This document shows positions 62,564 to 64,000 of a stretch of DNA of 64,000 nucleotides, piece after piece. This stretch comes from Chlamydia pecorum E58 (GTDB lineage: Bacteria; Chlamydiota; Chlamydiia; Chlamydiales; Chlamydiaceae): positions 310,001 through 374,000 of the forward strand of contig NC_015408.1 in assembly GCF_000204135.1 (NCBI RefSeq). The letters run 5' to 3'. A program made the translations under genes and the position numbers. The notes beneath the pieces are model-generated. The model worked only from the letters and a program-made list of their open reading frames with translations, was not told the origin of the DNA and made no database searches. The stretch's first letter is position 1; every line of letters begins with the position of its first letter.

Positions 62564-63784
62564 ATGCGTGAGATAAAGAAAGACTTTCCTATCTTTGCCT
62601 CTAAGGAGAAGAATGGGGAGTCTTTTGTATATTTGGACTCTGCCGCCACGACACATAAACCCCAAGATGTTCTTGATGCCCTTATCAAGTTTTATACGAC
62701 TTCCTATGCTTCTGTTGGGCGTTCTATATACAGCTCTTCGCGAGAAGCTTCTCAGGAGTTTTCTCTAGTGCGCCAGAAGATCCGAGATTGGCTTGGGGCG
62801 GCGTTTGAGGAGGAGATCGTCTTCACACGAGGAACAACAGCAGGGTTAAACACACTGGCAATAGCAGTAAATGATTTGTGGAGCTCAGGAGGGGTTGTTT
62901 TAGTCTCAGAAACGGAGCACCATGCAAATGTGATATCTTGGGAGATCGCTTGTCGTAGGCGAGGATCTTCGGTAAAAAAAATTTCTGTTTTAGACTCCGG
63001 GCTTATAGATTTAAACCATTTGGAAGATCTATTAAAGGAAGGGGCAAATCTTGTGAGCATCCCAGGGATACACAATGTCTCTGGGGGAATACAGCCTATA
63101 AAGGAAATTGCGGCTCTTGTGCATCGTTATCATGCGTGGTTGGCTGTGGATGGGGCGCAAAGTATGGGCCATCAGTCTGTGGATGTTCGTAGTTGGGATG
63201 TAGATTTCTATGTTTTTTCTTCCCATAAGGTGTATGGCCCTACAGGGTTAGGGGTGTTGTATGGCAAGAAGGAGCTTCTAGAGCTTCTGCCACCAGTAGA
63301 AGGTGGCGGAGGGATGGTAGAGATTTATGATCCTCAAGATCCAAAATATCTTCCGTCCCCGTTAAAATTTGAAGCTGGAACGCCGCATGTTGCTGGTGTT
63401 GTAGGGCTCGGAGCAGCATTGGATTATTTAAATAAGCTGTCTCCAGAAGCGATCTATAGTCATGAGGCAGAGCTTATTGCTTATATGCATGAGCAGCTTG
63501 TAAAGAATATTCCAGGGCTTCACGTTTTAGGGCCTGAGTTAGGATTCCCGCGAGGAGGGCTGCTGAGTATGAAAATTGATCAAGCCCATCCTTTAGATTT
63601 AGGGGTTCTCTTAGATCTACAGGGAATTGCTGTTCGTACGGGACATTTATGTTCCCAGCCCTCCATGGCGCGTTGGGGAACAGGACATGTGTTAAGGGCT
63701 TCTTTAGGAGTATATAATGATAAGCACGATATCGATACCTTTATCTGTGCGTTGCAAGATGCTGTTGCACAACTAAGGAGGTAA
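62564..63784 (+). CDS. sufS: Cysteine desulfurase SufS
   Basis: This 406-residue class V aminotransferase has the PLP lysine in [11 protein letters not shown], the early [11 protein letters not shown], and the persulfide cysteine in [16 protein letters not shown]. That short cysteine loop is typical of group II (SufS) enzymes, which need a SufE or SufU partner. It supplies sulfur from cysteine to SufB. It starts 13 bases after sufD and ends the operon. It matches CT687. Confidence 0.95.
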   Translation: MREIKKDFPIFASKEKNGESFVYLDSAATTHKPQDVLDALIKFYTTSYASVGRSIYSSSREASQEFSLVRQKIRDWLGAAFEEEIVFTRGTTAGLNTLAIAVNDLWSSGGVVLVSETEHHANVISWEIACRRRGSSVKKISVLDSGLIDLNHLEDLLKEGANLVSIPGIHNVSGGIQPIKEIAALVHRYHAWLAVDGAQSMGHQSVDVRSWDVDFYVFSSHKVYGPTGLGVLYGKKELLELLPPVEGGGGMVEIYDPQDPKYLPSPLKFEAGTPHVAGVVGLGAALDYLNKLSPEAIYSHEAELIAYMHEQLVKNIPGLHVLGPELGFPRGGLLSMKIDQAHPLDLGVLLDLQGIAVRTGHLCSQPSMARWGTGHVLRASLGVYNDKHDIDTFICALQDAVAQLRR

Positions 63785-63804
63785 TCCTTAGAATGACTTT
63801 CTTT

Positions 63805-64000
63805 TTATAGGGAGGGTTTTTTCCCCTTTACAAACCGGGATGTTCCCCACTGAAAGAGGAACCAGTTTTTTAAATAGCGAGGGCTGTTCCAGAGCTTAGG
63901 GATGCTATACTGGTTTGGAGAGAGGTCAAAGCGAAAAATCCCATGAGTTTTTGTCTTTTTTATATTTAGAGTGTTCCCCAAAACGAAAGAAAAATCATAG
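63805..64000 (-). CDS. 3' end of an unidentified minus-strand gene (runs off window)
   Basis: The minus strand is open from the window edge to a TAA at 63807-63805, giving a C-terminal 64 residues (YDFSFVLGNTLNIKKTKTHG, later IPKLWNSPRYLKNWFLFQWG). The segment is rich in Trp, Phe and Tyr and basic at its end, a composition unlike random translation. I do not recognise the family. It converges on sufS with a 20-base gap. Calling it coding rests on composition, open frame and spacing. Confidence 0.55.
   Translation of the reverse strand, partial: YDFSFVLGNTLNIKKTKTHGIFRFDLSPNQYSIPKLWNSPRYLKNWFLFQWGTSRFVKGKKPSL

Noticed and set aside
1..64000. Prophage, insertion sequences, CRISPR arrays, integrons or horizontally acquired islands
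   Set aside because: No transposase, integrase, repeat-spacer array or terminal inverted repeats were seen; gene content is chlamydial throughout.

Overview
The window is chromosomal DNA of a Chlamydia species (obligate intracellular, AT-rich, densely packed, no phage, IS or CRISPR). The evidence is a complete major outer membrane protein gene (ompA), a type III secretion (T3S) operon of the Cds type with the kinase Pkn5, two DUF582 genes, a TaiP/CT622-like gene and the chlamydial neighbour order throughout. The MOMP sequence, as I remember the family, looks most like Chlamydia pecorum. That species call is from memory and was not searched. CT numbers below are C. trachomatis D orthologues inferred from gene order and protein features.

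Layout. 1-11.4 kb: 3' part of a long GreA-like gene, tRNA-Ala, tyrB, mreC, then recB and recC on the minus strand and a divergent lplT-like transporter. 11.5-25.1 kb: trhO, rpsD, nfo, murJ, a predicted outer-membrane barrel (CT623), the CT622/TaiP homologue, two divergent DUF582 paralogues and a 58-codon gene. This stretch holds the fast-evolving secreted and surface proteins. 25.1-33 kb, mainly minus strand: lptB, an LptC-like membrane protein and kdsA (Kdo synthesis and LPS export), tRNA-Arg, a KH protein, an RluD-like pseudouridine synthase, two small chlamydial proteins, and parC and parE.

33.2-47.2 kb: hemA, then a 12-gene plus-strand T3S operon: scc4, cdsD, cdsE, cdsF, cdsG, a CT668-like gene, cdsN, cdsO, cdsP, cdsQ, pkn5, cdsC. 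Together these encode a chaperone/transcription modulator, inner ring, needle and its chaperones, ATPase, stalk, ruler, C-ring, a kinase and the secretin. A strong -35 element precedes it and a hairpin terminator follows it. 47.4-53.9 kb: tRNA-Thr, mcsB/mcsA, tRNA-Lys and tRNA-Glu, the rpsB-tsf-pyrH-frr translation operon, tRNA-Gly and ompA. 54.4-64 kb: a very large PBP2, a TPR protein, the sufBCDS operon, and the 3' end of an unidentified minus-strand gene at the window edge.

Most of the window is conserved chlamydial core. The points most worth a second look are: the Pkn5 C-terminal region, which reads like a SpoIIE/PP2C phosphatase that has lost its metal ligands; an McsB-like protein that seems to lack its catalytic residues; a roughly 400-residue gap between conserved blocks of the PBP2 transpeptidase domain; and a candidate LptC in the kdsA-lptB operon.
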